In this document: piece after piece, positions 36,903-46,074 of the stretch
Position numbering within the stretch: the first letter of the stretch is position 1
Layout: each line of letters begins with the position of its first letter
DNA from: Polaribacter vadi
GTDB lineage: Bacteria; Bacteroidota; Bacteroidia; Flavobacteriales; Flavobacteriaceae
Assembly (NCBI RefSeq): GCF_001761365.1
Contig: NZ_CP017477.1
Span: 3,152,001 to 3,216,000 of the forward strand
Length of the DNA stretch: 64,000 nucleotides
Direction: 5' to 3'
Position numbers and translations under genes: made by a program
Notes under the pieces: generated by a model
The model's input: the letters and a program-made list of their open reading frames with translations, nothing else
What the model was told of the DNA's origin: nothing
Databases searched by the model: none

Positions 36903-37742
36903 ATGAAAAATCTAAAACTATTTTTTCTGCTGATGTTAGCAAGTTGCGCATCAAAAGAAACCGAAAGTTTAAAAGTGATGACGTATAATATACGTTTAGA
37001 TGTTGCAAGTGATGGTGAAAATGCATGGGCAAAAAGAAAAGATTTCTTGATTTCTCAGATAAATTTTTACGAACCAACAGTTTTTGGAGTGCAAGAAGCA
37101 AGACCAAATCAAATGTTGGATATCAATAGCAATTTGACTAATTATAGTTTTATTGGTCAAGGAAGAGATGGTAAAAATATTGGTGAATTTTCTGCTATTT
37201 TTTACGATTCCACCAAAGTGTCTTTTACGAATAGAAACACGTTTTGGTTGTCTGAAACTCCAGAAAAAATATCGAAAGGTTGGGATGCTGCCTATCCAAG
37301 AATATGTACTTATGGATTAATGAGTGTTTTAAATTCTGATGAAAAAATATGGGTTTTCAACACACATTTAGATCATAAAGGAAACGAAGCACAGTTAAAT
37401 GGAATCCAATTAATTGAGGCCGAAATTAAAAAAGTAAACAAAAAAAAATATCCTGTAATACTTATGGGCGATTTTAATGTAACCCCAGAAAGTGAACTCA
37501 TTTCAAATTTAAAAATCAATTTTAATGATGCTAAAGAATTGGCAGGAGCAAATGCTTTTGGGCAACAAGGAACCTTTAATGGCTTTAAATTTCAAGATTC
37601 TATAAAAAACAGGATCGATTATATATTTATATCAAAAAAGGCAAATATCAACCTAAAAAAATACGGTGTTTTATCAGATTCTAAAGATTTAAAATATCCT
37701 TCTGACCATTTTCCTGTATTTGTAGAATTTCAAAAAAAATAA
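36903..37742 (+). CDS. Endonuclease/exonuclease/phosphatase-fold lipoprotein
   Basis: Protein of 279 residues with lipobox LMLASC (Cys15). DNase-I-like fold motifs: VMTYNIRLD (25-33), GVQEA with metal ligand E65, GDFNVTPES, RIDYIFIS and the final SDHFPV. The fold covers nucleases, sphingomyelinases and phosphatases. As a lipoprotein between two glycan enzymes (gaps of 3 and 6 bp) a nuclease role is less likely than a phospho(di)esterase acting on a phosphorylated glycan product (inference). Confidence 0.88.
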   Translation: MKNLKLFFLLMLASCASKETESLKVMTYNIRLDVASDGENAWAKRKDFLISQINFYEPTVFGVQEARPNQMLDINSNLTNYSFIGQGRDGKNIGEFSAIFYDSTKVSFTNRNTFWLSETPEKISKGWDAAYPRICTYGLMSVLNSDEKIWVFNTHLDHKGNEAQLNGIQLIEAEIKKVNKKKYPVILMGDFNVTPESELISNLKINFNDAKELAGANAFGQQGTFNGFKFQDSIKNRIDYIFISKKANINLKKYGVLSDSKDLKYPSDHFPVFVEFQKK

Positions 37743-37748
37743 TTTAGT

Positions 37749-40058
37749 ATGCGTATATCAGCAAAAATTTCATTTATAATTTTTATAATCGGTATTGGTT
37801 TTTTAAGTTGTCATAAAACCGAGAACACAACCGAGAATTCATCACTCAATAAAGAAATAGAACGTAAAGTAGATTCTGTTTTAAATTTAATGACTTTAGA
37901 AGAGAAAATTGGGCAAACTGTTCAATATTCTGTTGGTGGAACTTTAACAGGGCCAGGATCGTCAAGTAGTTCAAGAGATAAACACGAAAAAATTAAAAAA
38001 GGAGAAGTTGGTTCGCTTTTAAATGTTGTTTCTGTAGCAAGAGTTAGAGAAATGCAAGAATTGGTCATGGAAAATTCTCGTTTAAAAATTCCCTTAATTT
38101 TTGCGTACGATGTAATTCATGGTTTAAAAACAATTTTTCCAATTCCCTTGGGAGAAAGCGCAAGTTGGGATTTGGATTTAATGAAACAATCTGCAGCTAT
38201 TGCAGCCAAAGAATCTGCTGCTTCAGGTTTAAATTGGACGTTTGCACCTATGATTGACGTTTCTAGAGACGCAAGATGGGGTAGAATTATGGAAGGTGCA
38301 GGAGAAGACCCGTATTTAAATTCGGTAATTGGTGTTGCAAGAATTCAAGGTTTTCAAGGTGATGATTTAGCTGATAATAATACAATTGCAGCTTGTGCAA
38401 AACATTTTGCTGGTTATGGTTTTGCAGAAGCTGGTAGAGAATATAGTGCAGTAACAGTTGGTGAATTCGAATTACATAATATGATTTTACCACCTTTTAA
38501 AGCAGCTGCAAAAGCGGGTGTTGCAACGTTTATGAATTCTTTTAATGATATTGATGGAATTCCTGCAACAGGACATAGAGAATTACAAAGAGATATTTTA
38601 AAAGGAGATTGGAACTGGAATGGTTTTATCGTTTCAGATTGGGGTTCTATTGGTGAAATGAGAGCTCATGGCTTTGCAAAAGATAAAAAACACGCTGCAG
38701 AAATTGCTTTAAATGCTGGGAGTGATATGGATATGGAATCGTATGCATATGAGGCTTCTTTAGCAACTTTATTAGAAGAAGATAAAATTTCTCTAGAGCA
38801 TTTAAATGATGCTGTAAAGCGTATTTTAAGAATTAAATTTCAATTAGGTTTGTTTGATGATCCTTATAAATATTGTGATGAAGAAAAAGAAAAAAACGAT
38901 ATTTATACTCCAGAACATTTAGCAGTTGCAAGAGATGCTGCAAAAAAATCGATTGTTTTATTAAAGAATGATCATGAGATTTTACCAGTTTCTAAAAGTG
39001 TAAAAAGTATTGCAATTATTGGCCCTTTTGGTGATAATAAAAATCAACCTTTGGGTAATTGGAGAGGAAAAGGTGCGTATAATTCAGCTGTTTCTTTGTT
39101 AGAAGGTGTGAAAGCTAAAGTTGATGCAAATACTAAAATTTATTACGAAAAAGGGATCGATTTATTGATTCCAACTGTAGCACCTGGAGAAAGACAATTT
39201 TTACATCCTTTAAAAATAAATACCGAAAATAAAGACGGAATCGCAAAAGCTGTTGCAGCTGCAAAAAAAGCAGAAATTGTTTTATTAGCAATTGGTGAAG
39301 ATGCGTATCAAACAGGAGAAGGAAGAAGTCAAGTTGATATTGGTTTTGCTGGTCTTCAAAACGAATTGTTAGAAGCTGTTTATAAAGTCAATAAAAATAT
39401 TGTATTGGTTTTATCAAATGGAAGACCAATGGATTTAACACACGCAAACGAAATATTACCAGCAATTTTAGTGACTTGGCAATTAGGCTCAGAATCTGGA
39501 AATGGAATTGCAGATGTTTTATTTGGCGATTACAATCCATCAGCAAAATTACCAGTTTCTTTTCCAAGAAATGTTGGGCAAGAGCCATTATATTACAATC
39601 AAAAAAATACGGGAAGACCTTATCACCCAAAACATGTAACCTATGCAGGATATACAGATGTAGAAAAATGGCCACTATTCCCTTTTGGGTTTGGTTTGAG
39701 TTATACTACTTTTTCTTACGATAATATAAACGTTGATAAAGCAACAATTTCATCCAAAGAAAAAATTACACTTTCTGTAGAGGTAACAAATTCAGGAAAT
39801 ATTGCTGGAGAAGAAGTTGTGCAATTATATATTAGAGATTTAGTAGCAAGTATTGTAAGACCTGTAAAAGAATTAAAAGGATTTGAGAAAATCTCTTTAA
39901 ATGTAGGCGAAACAAAAACGGTTACTTTTACTATTGATAAAGAGGTTCTTCAGTTTTATACCATCAATAAAAAATGGGAAGTAGAAGCTGGAGATTTTCA
40001 ACTTTTTGTTGGTGGAAATTCGGCAACAAAACTCGTGCAAAAGATAACTGTAGAATAA
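37749..40058 (+). CDS. bglX: GH3 beta-glucosidase, lipoprotein
   Basis: Protein of 769 residues with lipobox GFLSC (Cys21). It has the three-part GH3 layout: (beta/alpha)8 barrel (about 40-370), alpha/beta sandwich (about 400-620) and C-terminal fibronectin-like domain (about 680-769). The nucleophile is D297 in FIVSDWGS; KHFAGYG and GRIMEGAGEDPYL form the sugar-binding site. BglX-type enzymes release glucose from beta-linked gluco-oligosaccharides in the periplasm. It is the last gene of the locus. Confidence 0.95.
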   Translation: MRISAKISFIIFIIGIGFLSCHKTENTTENSSLNKEIERKVDSVLNLMTLEEKIGQTVQYSVGGTLTGPGSSSSSRDKHEKIKKGEVGSLLNVVSVARVREMQELVMENSRLKIPLIFAYDVIHGLKTIFPIPLGESASWDLDLMKQSAAIAAKESAASGLNWTFAPMIDVSRDARWGRIMEGAGEDPYLNSVIGVARIQGFQGDDLADNNTIAACAKHFAGYGFAEAGREYSAVTVGEFELHNMILPPFKAAAKAGVATFMNSFNDIDGIPATGHRELQRDILKGDWNWNGFIVSDWGSIGEMRAHGFAKDKKHAAEIALNAGSDMDMESYAYEASLATLLEEDKISLEHLNDAVKRILRIKFQLGLFDDPYKYCDEEKEKNDIYTPEHLAVARDAAKKSIVLLKNDHEILPVSKSVKSIAIIGPFGDNKNQPLGNWRGKGAYNSAVSLLEGVKAKVDANTKIYYEKGIDLLIPTVAPGERQFLHPLKINTENKDGIAKAVAAAKKAEIVLLAIGEDAYQTGEGRSQVDIGFAGLQNELLEAVYKVNKNIVLVLSNGRPMDLTHANEILPAILVTWQLGSESGNGIADVLFGDYNPSAKLPVSFPRNVGQEPLYYNQKNTGRPYHPKHVTYAGYTDVEKWPLFPFGFGLSYTTFSYDNINVDKATISSKEKITLSVEVTNSGNIAGEEVVQLYIRDLVASIVRPVKELKGFEKISLNVGETKTVTFTIDKEVLQFYTINKKWEVEAGDFQLFVGGNSATKLVQKITVE

Positions 40059-40118
40059 TTTTTCTCATAAATTTAACGTAAAAATCATTTTTAAAAAAAA
40101 TTATAAAAAAAAACTACA

Positions 40119-40126
40119 TACTTTTG
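40119..40126 (+). promoter_or_regulatory. Putative -7 box of topA
   Basis: TACTTTTG matches TAnnTTTG, 52 nt upstream of the topA ATG at 40179, within a 120-bp gap after the GH3 gene. No -33 TTG at the right distance. Confidence 0.45.
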
Positions 40127-40178
40127 CAGTCCAAAAAATGCAGTTTGATTTGTGTTTTTTAAGACAAAAGAAAGATAT

Positions 40179-42731
40179 ATGGCAAAGAATTTAGTAATTG
40201 TAGAGTCGCCAGCAAAGGCAAAAACCATAGAAAAATTTCTCGGAAAAGATTTTCAAGTAGAATCTAGCTATGGGCATATTGCAGACTTACCTTCTAAAGA
40301 ATTAGGAATAGATGTTGATGGTGATTTTAGCCCAAAATATATTATTTCAGATGATAAAAAACCTGTTGTTAAGAAATTAAGAGCATTAGCAAAAAAAGCA
40401 GACACTGTTTGGTTAGCAAGTGATGAGGATAGAGAGGGAGAGGCAATTGCTTGGCATTTAAAAGAGCAATTAGAATTGAAAGATGAAAATACAAAACGAA
40501 TTGTTTTTCATGAAATTACTAAAAAAGCCATTTTAAAAGCAGTCGAAAATCCTAGAGATATCGATTATAACATGGTAAATGCACAACAAGCACGTAGAGT
40601 TTTAGATAGGCTTGTTGGGTACGAATTATCGCCAGTTTTATGGAGAAAAGTTAAAGGAGGTTTGTCTGCAGGTAGAGTACAATCTGTGGCAGTTCGTTTA
40701 ATTGTAGAAAAAGAAAGAAGCATTCAAGAATTTACTGCAGAAACACATTATAAAGTTGTTGCAGAATTTTCTAACAACGAAGGCAAAACCTTTAAAGCAA
40801 CCATTCCAAAGAATTTCGATTCTAAAAAAGCTGCAGAAACATTTTTAAAATCGTGTGCAAAAGCAGATTTTTCAATTGCTGATTTAACTAAAAAACCAGC
40901 AAAAAAATCGCCAGCAGCACCTTTTACAACATCAACATTACAACAAGAAGCATCTAGAAAACTTGGTTTTGCTGTTGGTAGAACTATGCAGGTTGCACAA
41001 CGTTTGTACGAAGCTGGTTTGATTACTTATATGAGAACAGATAGTGTAAATTTATCTGTAGATGCCAGAGATGAAGCTGAAGAAGAAATTACAGCTTCTT
41101 ATGGAAAAGAATACAGCAAACAACGTGTTTTTAAGTCGAAATCTAAAGGAGCACAAGAAGCTCACGAAGCCATTAGGCCAACCAACATGAAAATGCATTC
41201 TGTAAATGTTGAATATGACCAAGATAGATTATACGATTTAATTTGGAAAAGAACCTTGGCTTCGCAAATGAGTGATGCTTTATTGGAACGTACCAACATG
41301 AAGATTGAGAATACTGAAAACTCAAAAATCTTTACTGCAAATGGTGAGATGATTAAGTTTGAAGGTTTCTTAAAAGTGTATTTAGAAGGCAAAGATGATG
41401 ATGAGGAAGAACAAGCAGGAATGTTACCAAATTTACAAGTTGGTGAAAGTTTAGACTACACATTTATAAATGCAACACAGCGTTTTACAAGTCCACCTTA
41501 TAGATTTACGGAAGCATCTTTGGTAAAGCAATTGGAGGAATTAGGCATTGGAAGACCATCTACTTATGCACCAACAATTTCTACAGTTCAAAGAAGAGGT
41601 TATGTAGAAAAAGGGCAAAATGAAGGTGTAGAAAGAGAATATGAACAAATGATTTTATCAAATGGCGCTGTAAAAAGTGAAATTTTGACGGAAAAAACAG
41701 GTTCAGATAAAAACAAATTAATTCCTACAGATATTGGAAACATTGTAAACGACTTTTTAGTGGCCAATTTTTCAAATATTTTAGATTTTGGTTTTACTGC
41801 TAAAGTTGAAAATTCTTTTGATGATATTTCTGAAGGACAAGAAAACTGGATAGAAATGATTAAAGGTTTCTACACAAATTTTCATGATAATGTAGAAGAT
41901 GTAAAAGAAAATGCAGACAGAGAAAGTGGAGAACGTATTTTAGGAAAACACCCAGAATCTGGTAAAACAGTTTTAGTAAGACTTGGTAAATTTGGACCTA
42001 TTGCCCAAATTGGAGCTCCAGAAGATGAAGAAAAAACGTTTGCAAGTTTAAATAAAGATCAGAATTTAGGCACAATAACCATGGAAGAAGCCTTGGAGTT
42101 GTTCTTATTACCTAAAACTTTAGGAACTTATGAAGGGGAAGAAGTAATTGTTTCTAATGGACGTTTTGGACCTTACATTAAGTTCGGAACTATGTTTGTT
42201 TCTTTGGATAAAGGCGAAAACCCAATGGAAGTTGATTTGCAAAGAGCAGAAGAATTAATTGTAGCTAAGCAAAAAGCAGACGCTCCAATTTATCATTATG
42301 AAGATTTACCTGTGCAAAAAGGCGTTGGGCGTTTTGGACCTTTTATAAAATGGAACTCCATGTTTATAAACGTAAATAAAAAATACGATTTTGATAATCT
42401 TTCTGATGATGATATTGTTGAGCTAATTGAAGTTAAAAAGCAGAAAGAAATAGATAAAGTTCTTCATAATTGGGAAGATGTTGGCATTCGAGTTGAAAAA
42501 GCAAGATGGGGACGTTTTAATGTTTTAAAAGGTAAAATTAAGATAGAGTTGCCAAAAACTACAGACATAGAAAACTTATCGAAAGAAGAAGCTGTTAAAA
42601 TGATTGAGGCAAAAACTCCAAAGAAAAAAGCGGCAAAAAAGAAGCCTGTAGCAAAAAAGAAAGCTCCAGCTAAAAAAAACAGCAAAAAAGAAATAATCAT
42701 TTGTTATATTGCATACCCAATTAAAAATTGA
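40179..42731 (+). CDS. topA: DNA topoisomerase I
   Basis: Protein of 850 residues from the ATG at 40179 (MAKNLVIVESPAKAKTIEKF); nine upstream codons are open but not conserved. Toprim domain at about 1-115 (E9, DEDREGEAIAWHL), active-site tyrosine Y284 in TYMRTDS. The C-terminal part holds four FGP-type repeats (GKFGPIAQIG, GRFGPYIKFG, GRFGPFIKW, ARWGRFNVL) instead of cysteine zinc fingers, then a histone-H1-like lysine/alanine tail. The final 13 residues (EIIICYIAYPIKN) are hydrophobic and odd for such a tail. It relaxes negative supercoils. Its stop overlaps the next ATG by 1 bp (TGATG). Confidence 0.97.
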   Translation: MAKNLVIVESPAKAKTIEKFLGKDFQVESSYGHIADLPSKELGIDVDGDFSPKYIISDDKKPVVKKLRALAKKADTVWLASDEDREGEAIAWHLKEQLELKDENTKRIVFHEITKKAILKAVENPRDIDYNMVNAQQARRVLDRLVGYELSPVLWRKVKGGLSAGRVQSVAVRLIVEKERSIQEFTAETHYKVVAEFSNNEGKTFKATIPKNFDSKKAAETFLKSCAKADFSIADLTKKPAKKSPAAPFTTSTLQQEASRKLGFAVGRTMQVAQRLYEAGLITYMRTDSVNLSVDARDEAEEEITASYGKEYSKQRVFKSKSKGAQEAHEAIRPTNMKMHSVNVEYDQDRLYDLIWKRTLASQMSDALLERTNMKIENTENSKIFTANGEMIKFEGFLKVYLEGKDDDEEEQAGMLPNLQVGESLDYTFINATQRFTSPPYRFTEASLVKQLEELGIGRPSTYAPTISTVQRRGYVEKGQNEGVEREYEQMILSNGAVKSEILTEKTGSDKNKLIPTDIGNIVNDFLVANFSNILDFGFTAKVENSFDDISEGQENWIEMIKGFYTNFHDNVEDVKENADRESGERILGKHPESGKTVLVRLGKFGPIAQIGAPEDEEKTFASLNKDQNLGTITMEEALELFLLPKTLGTYEGEEVIVSNGRFGPYIKFGTMFVSLDKGENPMEVDLQRAEELIVAKQKADAPIYHYEDLPVQKGVGRFGPFIKWNSMFINVNKKYDFDNLSDDDIVELIEVKKQKEIDKVLHNWEDVGIRVEKARWGRFNVLKGKIKIELPKTTDIENLSKEEAVKMIEAKTPKKKAAKKKPVAKKKAPAKKNSKKEIIICYIAYPIKN

Positions 42732-43891
42732 TGAATCAAGATTTTTTATCCCCTGTTAAAGAAACAGCCTTAGCGCATTTAATATTACATTCACCTCATT
42801 GCTTGGGGAATAGGATAAAAATACACACTGAAGAAGAAGGTTTTCCTGATTTAGAAGATGTAAAAATTGCAATTTTTGGAGTTGAAGAAGATAGGAATTC
42901 TGAAAATAATTTTGGTTGTGGAGATGATTTACATTTCATCCGAAGAAAATTATACGAACTATTTCCAGGAAATTGGGATGCAGAAATTGCAGATTTAGGA
43001 ACTGTTTTAAAAGGTCAGGAAGTTTCAGATACTTATTTTGCAGTTGCAGATATTATTACATCACTCTTAAAAAAGAACATTATTCCTGTAATTATTGGTG
43101 GTGGTCAAGATATTACCTATGTAAATTATAGAGCGTACGATTCTTTAGAACAAACCATAAATATTACTGCTGTAGATAGCCGTTTTGATTTAGGAAGTTT
43201 AGAAGATGAATTAACTTCACAATCTTATTTGAGTAAAATTATCATGCAAAAACCTAACAATTTGTTTAATTATAGCAATGTTGGGTATCAAACGTATTTT
43301 AATTCTCAAGGAGAAATCCAATTGTTTGATTCTTTATTTTTTGACACTTGTAGGTTGGGAATGGCAAAAGAGTTAGAGAATATAGAACCTGCTTTTAGAA
43401 ATGCAGATATTGTTTCTATAGATATTGGTGCAGTTAGGCAAAGTGAAGCTCCTGCTAATAATAATGCCTCTCCAAATGGTTTTTATGGCGAAGAAATTTG
43501 TGCTATTTCAAGATACGCAGGAATTAGCGATAAAGTTTCCTCTTTTGGTATTTACGAGTATAATTCTAAATATGATAACAATCACCAAACAGCAAGTTTA
43601 ATTGCGCAAATGATTTGGTATTTTATTGAGGGTGTTAATTTTAGAGTAAAAGACTATCCTTTTTCTGGCAAAGAAAATTATCAAAAATTTACAGTTTTAA
43701 TGGAAGATGATGATCCAATCGTTTTTTATAAAAGTAATAAAACTGGCAGATGGTGGATTGAGATTAATATTTTATCAGATAATAAATACAAAAGACATGC
43801 GTTAATACCATGTACATACAAAGATTACACAGAAGCTACAAAACAAATTATACCAGAAAGATGGTATAAAGCGATGAAAAAGATGATGTAA
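42731..43891 (+). CDS. Arginase/formimidoylglutamase-family protein with degenerate metal site
   Basis: Protein of 386 residues from the ATG at 42731 (the frame also opens with a TTG one codon before). It has the ureohydrolase fold order, but the manganese motifs are altered: GGDHS reads GGGQD (His to Gln at 126), DAHxD reads DSRFD (His to Arg at 151; D149 and D153 kept), and SxDxD reads SIDIG (D231 kept, second Asp to Gly at 233). Three of six ligands are lost, so hydrolase activity is doubtful. It is coupled to topA (1-bp overlap) and 106 bp upstream of gldK. It is usually labelled formimidoylglutamase; I think a non-catalytic role is more likely. Confidence 0.8.
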   Translation: MNQDFLSPVKETALAHLILHSPHCLGNRIKIHTEEEGFPDLEDVKIAIFGVEEDRNSENNFGCGDDLHFIRRKLYELFPGNWDAEIADLGTVLKGQEVSDTYFAVADIITSLLKKNIIPVIIGGGQDITYVNYRAYDSLEQTINITAVDSRFDLGSLEDELTSQSYLSKIIMQKPNNLFNYSNVGYQTYFNSQGEIQLFDSLFFDTCRLGMAKELENIEPAFRNADIVSIDIGAVRQSEAPANNNASPNGFYGEEICAISRYAGISDKVSSFGIYEYNSKYDNNHQTASLIAQMIWYFIEGVNFRVKDYPFSGKENYQKFTVLMEDDDPIVFYKSNKTGRWWIEINILSDNKYKRHALIPCTYKDYTEATKQIIPERWYKAMKKMM

Positions 43892-43997
43892 TTTGAAAAT
43901 ATAATAAAAAACAATACGTTAAAATGTAGTTTCAACATTGTATTTTAGCAAAAAAAATAATAGGTTTACGAACTTTTAGTAAAGACAAAAATAAAAT

Positions 43998-45359
43998 ATG
44001 AAGAAAGCAGCAATATTTGCACTTTTAATGGCCGTTTTTTACAGTTGTGGTTCTAATGATAGAGGAGAATTAGTTGGCGTAAAGAATACTAAAAAATGGT
44101 TTTCAGAAAAACCTTATGGAATGGCTTTAATTCCAGGAGGTTCTTTTACCATGGGTAAGCAAGATGAAGATCTTTTAGGAACCATGAGTGCTCCTACTAA
44201 GACAGTTACTGTAAGACCTTATTATATGGACGAAACCGAAATTACAAATAAAGAATATAAAGAATTTGTATTTTGGGTAAGAGATTCAATTGTTAGAACT
44301 AAACTAGCAAACCAAGCAGAATTTGCATCTTTAGGAGCTTCTGATGATCCAACAGGGAATAATCGTACTTCTGGGATACAAAATTACGCTTATAAAGTAA
44401 TGGATACTACAGATTCTAATGCATATCAAAAATATATGTATGATAATTATTATCAATTTGATACGATAAAGCCTTTAAACTGGGATGAAGAAATTGTTTG
44501 GAAAAAAGAAGAATTTCCAGATGTAGATTATGTAGAAGTTATGGATTCTCTTTTTATTAGTAGAGAAGAAGCTGTAGATGGCATTAGAACTTTTAATACA
44601 AAATCTTTAAATTATAAATATTCTTGGTTTGATAGAGATAATGCTGCCAGAAAAGGTGGTAGTAGAAAAGATTTTGTACAATCTGAAGTTTTAAATATTT
44701 ATCCAGATACAACAGTTTGGGTTAAGGATTTTAATTATTCTTACAACGATCCAATGCATCAAGATTATTTTTATCATCAATCTTATGGTGATTATCCTGT
44801 TGTTGGGGTAACTTGGGGACAAGCAACTGCTTTCTGTAATTGGAGAACAAAAAAGAAAAACGATTATTTAAGAGGTAAAAAAGGATCTGTACAAGTGCCA
44901 GATTTTAGATTACCAACTGAAGCTGAATGGGAATATGCAGCAAGAGGAGGTTTAGAATTTGCTACATATCCTTGGGGGTCTGGAGGTACAACAAGCGATA
45001 GAGGCTGTTTCTTAGCAAACTTTAAACCTGTAAGAGGTAATTATTCTGTAGATGGTGCCCTATATACAATGGAAGCTAAATCTTTTAATGCAAACGATTA
45101 TGGTTTGTATAATATGGCTGGTAACGTTTCTGAATGGACAAATACAGCGTATAATTTATCATCATATTACATGGCTTCTACAATGAATCCAAATGTAGAG
45201 GATAGAAAAAATAAAAGAAAAATTATTAGAGGAGGTTCTTGGAAAGATGTTTCTTATTATTTAGAAGTGGCTTCAAGAGATTACGAATATGCAGATACTG
45301 CAAGAAGTTATATTGGTTTTAGAACCGTTCAGAATTACATAGGTACAGCAAACAAATAA
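43998..45359 (+). CDS. gldK: Gliding motility/type IX secretion lipoprotein GldK
   Basis: Protein of 453 residues with lipobox VFYSC (Cys17) and a formylglycine-generating-enzyme-like (FGE-sulfatase) fold: GMALIPGGSFTMG, YMDETEITNKEYKEFV, VVGVTWGQATAFCNWR, RLPTEAEWEYAARGG and RGGSWKDVSYYL. In GldK this fold is structural, forming the periplasmic ring of the type IX secretion system with GldN. It starts the gldKLMN cluster. Confidence 0.97.
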   Translation: MKKAAIFALLMAVFYSCGSNDRGELVGVKNTKKWFSEKPYGMALIPGGSFTMGKQDEDLLGTMSAPTKTVTVRPYYMDETEITNKEYKEFVFWVRDSIVRTKLANQAEFASLGASDDPTGNNRTSGIQNYAYKVMDTTDSNAYQKYMYDNYYQFDTIKPLNWDEEIVWKKEEFPDVDYVEVMDSLFISREEAVDGIRTFNTKSLNYKYSWFDRDNAARKGGSRKDFVQSEVLNIYPDTTVWVKDFNYSYNDPMHQDYFYHQSYGDYPVVGVTWGQATAFCNWRTKKKNDYLRGKKGSVQVPDFRLPTEAEWEYAARGGLEFATYPWGSGGTTSDRGCFLANFKPVRGNYSVDGALYTMEAKSFNANDYGLYNMAGNVSEWTNTAYNLSSYYMASTMNPNVEDRKNKRKIIRGGSWKDVSYYLEVASRDYEYADTARSYIGFRTVQNYIGTANK

Positions 45360-45384
45360 AATAAAAATTAAACGTTAAAAGAAA

Positions 45385-46026
45385 ATGGCACAGTCAAAAA
45401 CTAAAAAGAAATTATTTAACATCGCATATAATATTGGAGCATCCATTGTAATTTTAGGAGCCTTATTTAAGTTAAACCATTATAGTATTGGTCCTTTAAA
45501 TGGTTCTACAGTTTTAGCAGTTGGTTTAATTGCAGAAGCGATTATTTTCTTTTTATCAGCATTTGAATCTGTAGAAGACGATTTAGATTGGTCTAAAGTA
45601 TATCCAGAATTAGGAGAAGATGGAATTATCTCAGAGCAAAAAGAAAAAGTTGGAGCAGAAGGTATGTTATCTCAAAAATTAGATAATTTATTACAAGAAG
45701 CAAAAATCGATTCAAATTTAATGGCGAGTTTAGGTGCAAGTATGAAAAATTTTCAAGGAGCAGCAGAAGGTTTATCAGCAGCTTCAGAATCTATTTCATC
45801 AACAAATAAATACAATGAACAAGTTTCTATGGCAGCAGTGCAAATGGAATCTTTAAATAGTTTGTATAAAATTCAAGTAGAAAACACAACGAAACAAGCA
45901 CAATTAAATTCTTCTGTAGTAGAAAATACAGAAAGATTACATGAGCAAATGCAATCTTTAGCAAAAAACCTATCTTCTTTAAACGGAGTTTATGGAAACA
46001 TGCTTTCTGCAATGTCTAGCAAATAA
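45385..46026 (+). CDS. gldL: Gliding motility/type IX secretion motor protein GldL
   Basis: Protein of 213 residues with two N-terminal membrane helices (about 13-33 and 38-58) and a cytoplasmic helical tail rich in Gln/Asn/Ser. Conserved features: GASIVILGALFKLNHY with the basic/His residues in the membrane, and the glutamate in GLIAEAIIFFLSAFE. GldL forms the proton-driven motor with GldM. It lies 25 bp after gldK and 48 bp before gldM. Confidence 0.97.
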   Translation: MAQSKTKKKLFNIAYNIGASIVILGALFKLNHYSIGPLNGSTVLAVGLIAEAIIFFLSAFESVEDDLDWSKVYPELGEDGIISEQKEKVGAEGMLSQKLDNLLQEAKIDSNLMASLGASMKNFQGAAEGLSAASESISSTNKYNEQVSMAAVQMESLNSLYKIQVENTTKQAQLNSSVVENTERLHEQMQSLAKNLSSLNGVYGNMLSAMSSK

Positions 46027-46074
46027 TAATTAGTTAATTTATAAAATAAGAACTTAATAAACTAATTAGAAAAT

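Noticed and set aside
42731..43891. Confident call as formimidoylglutamase (hutG)
   Set aside because: Half of the metal ligands are replaced and no other histidine-degradation gene is nearby.
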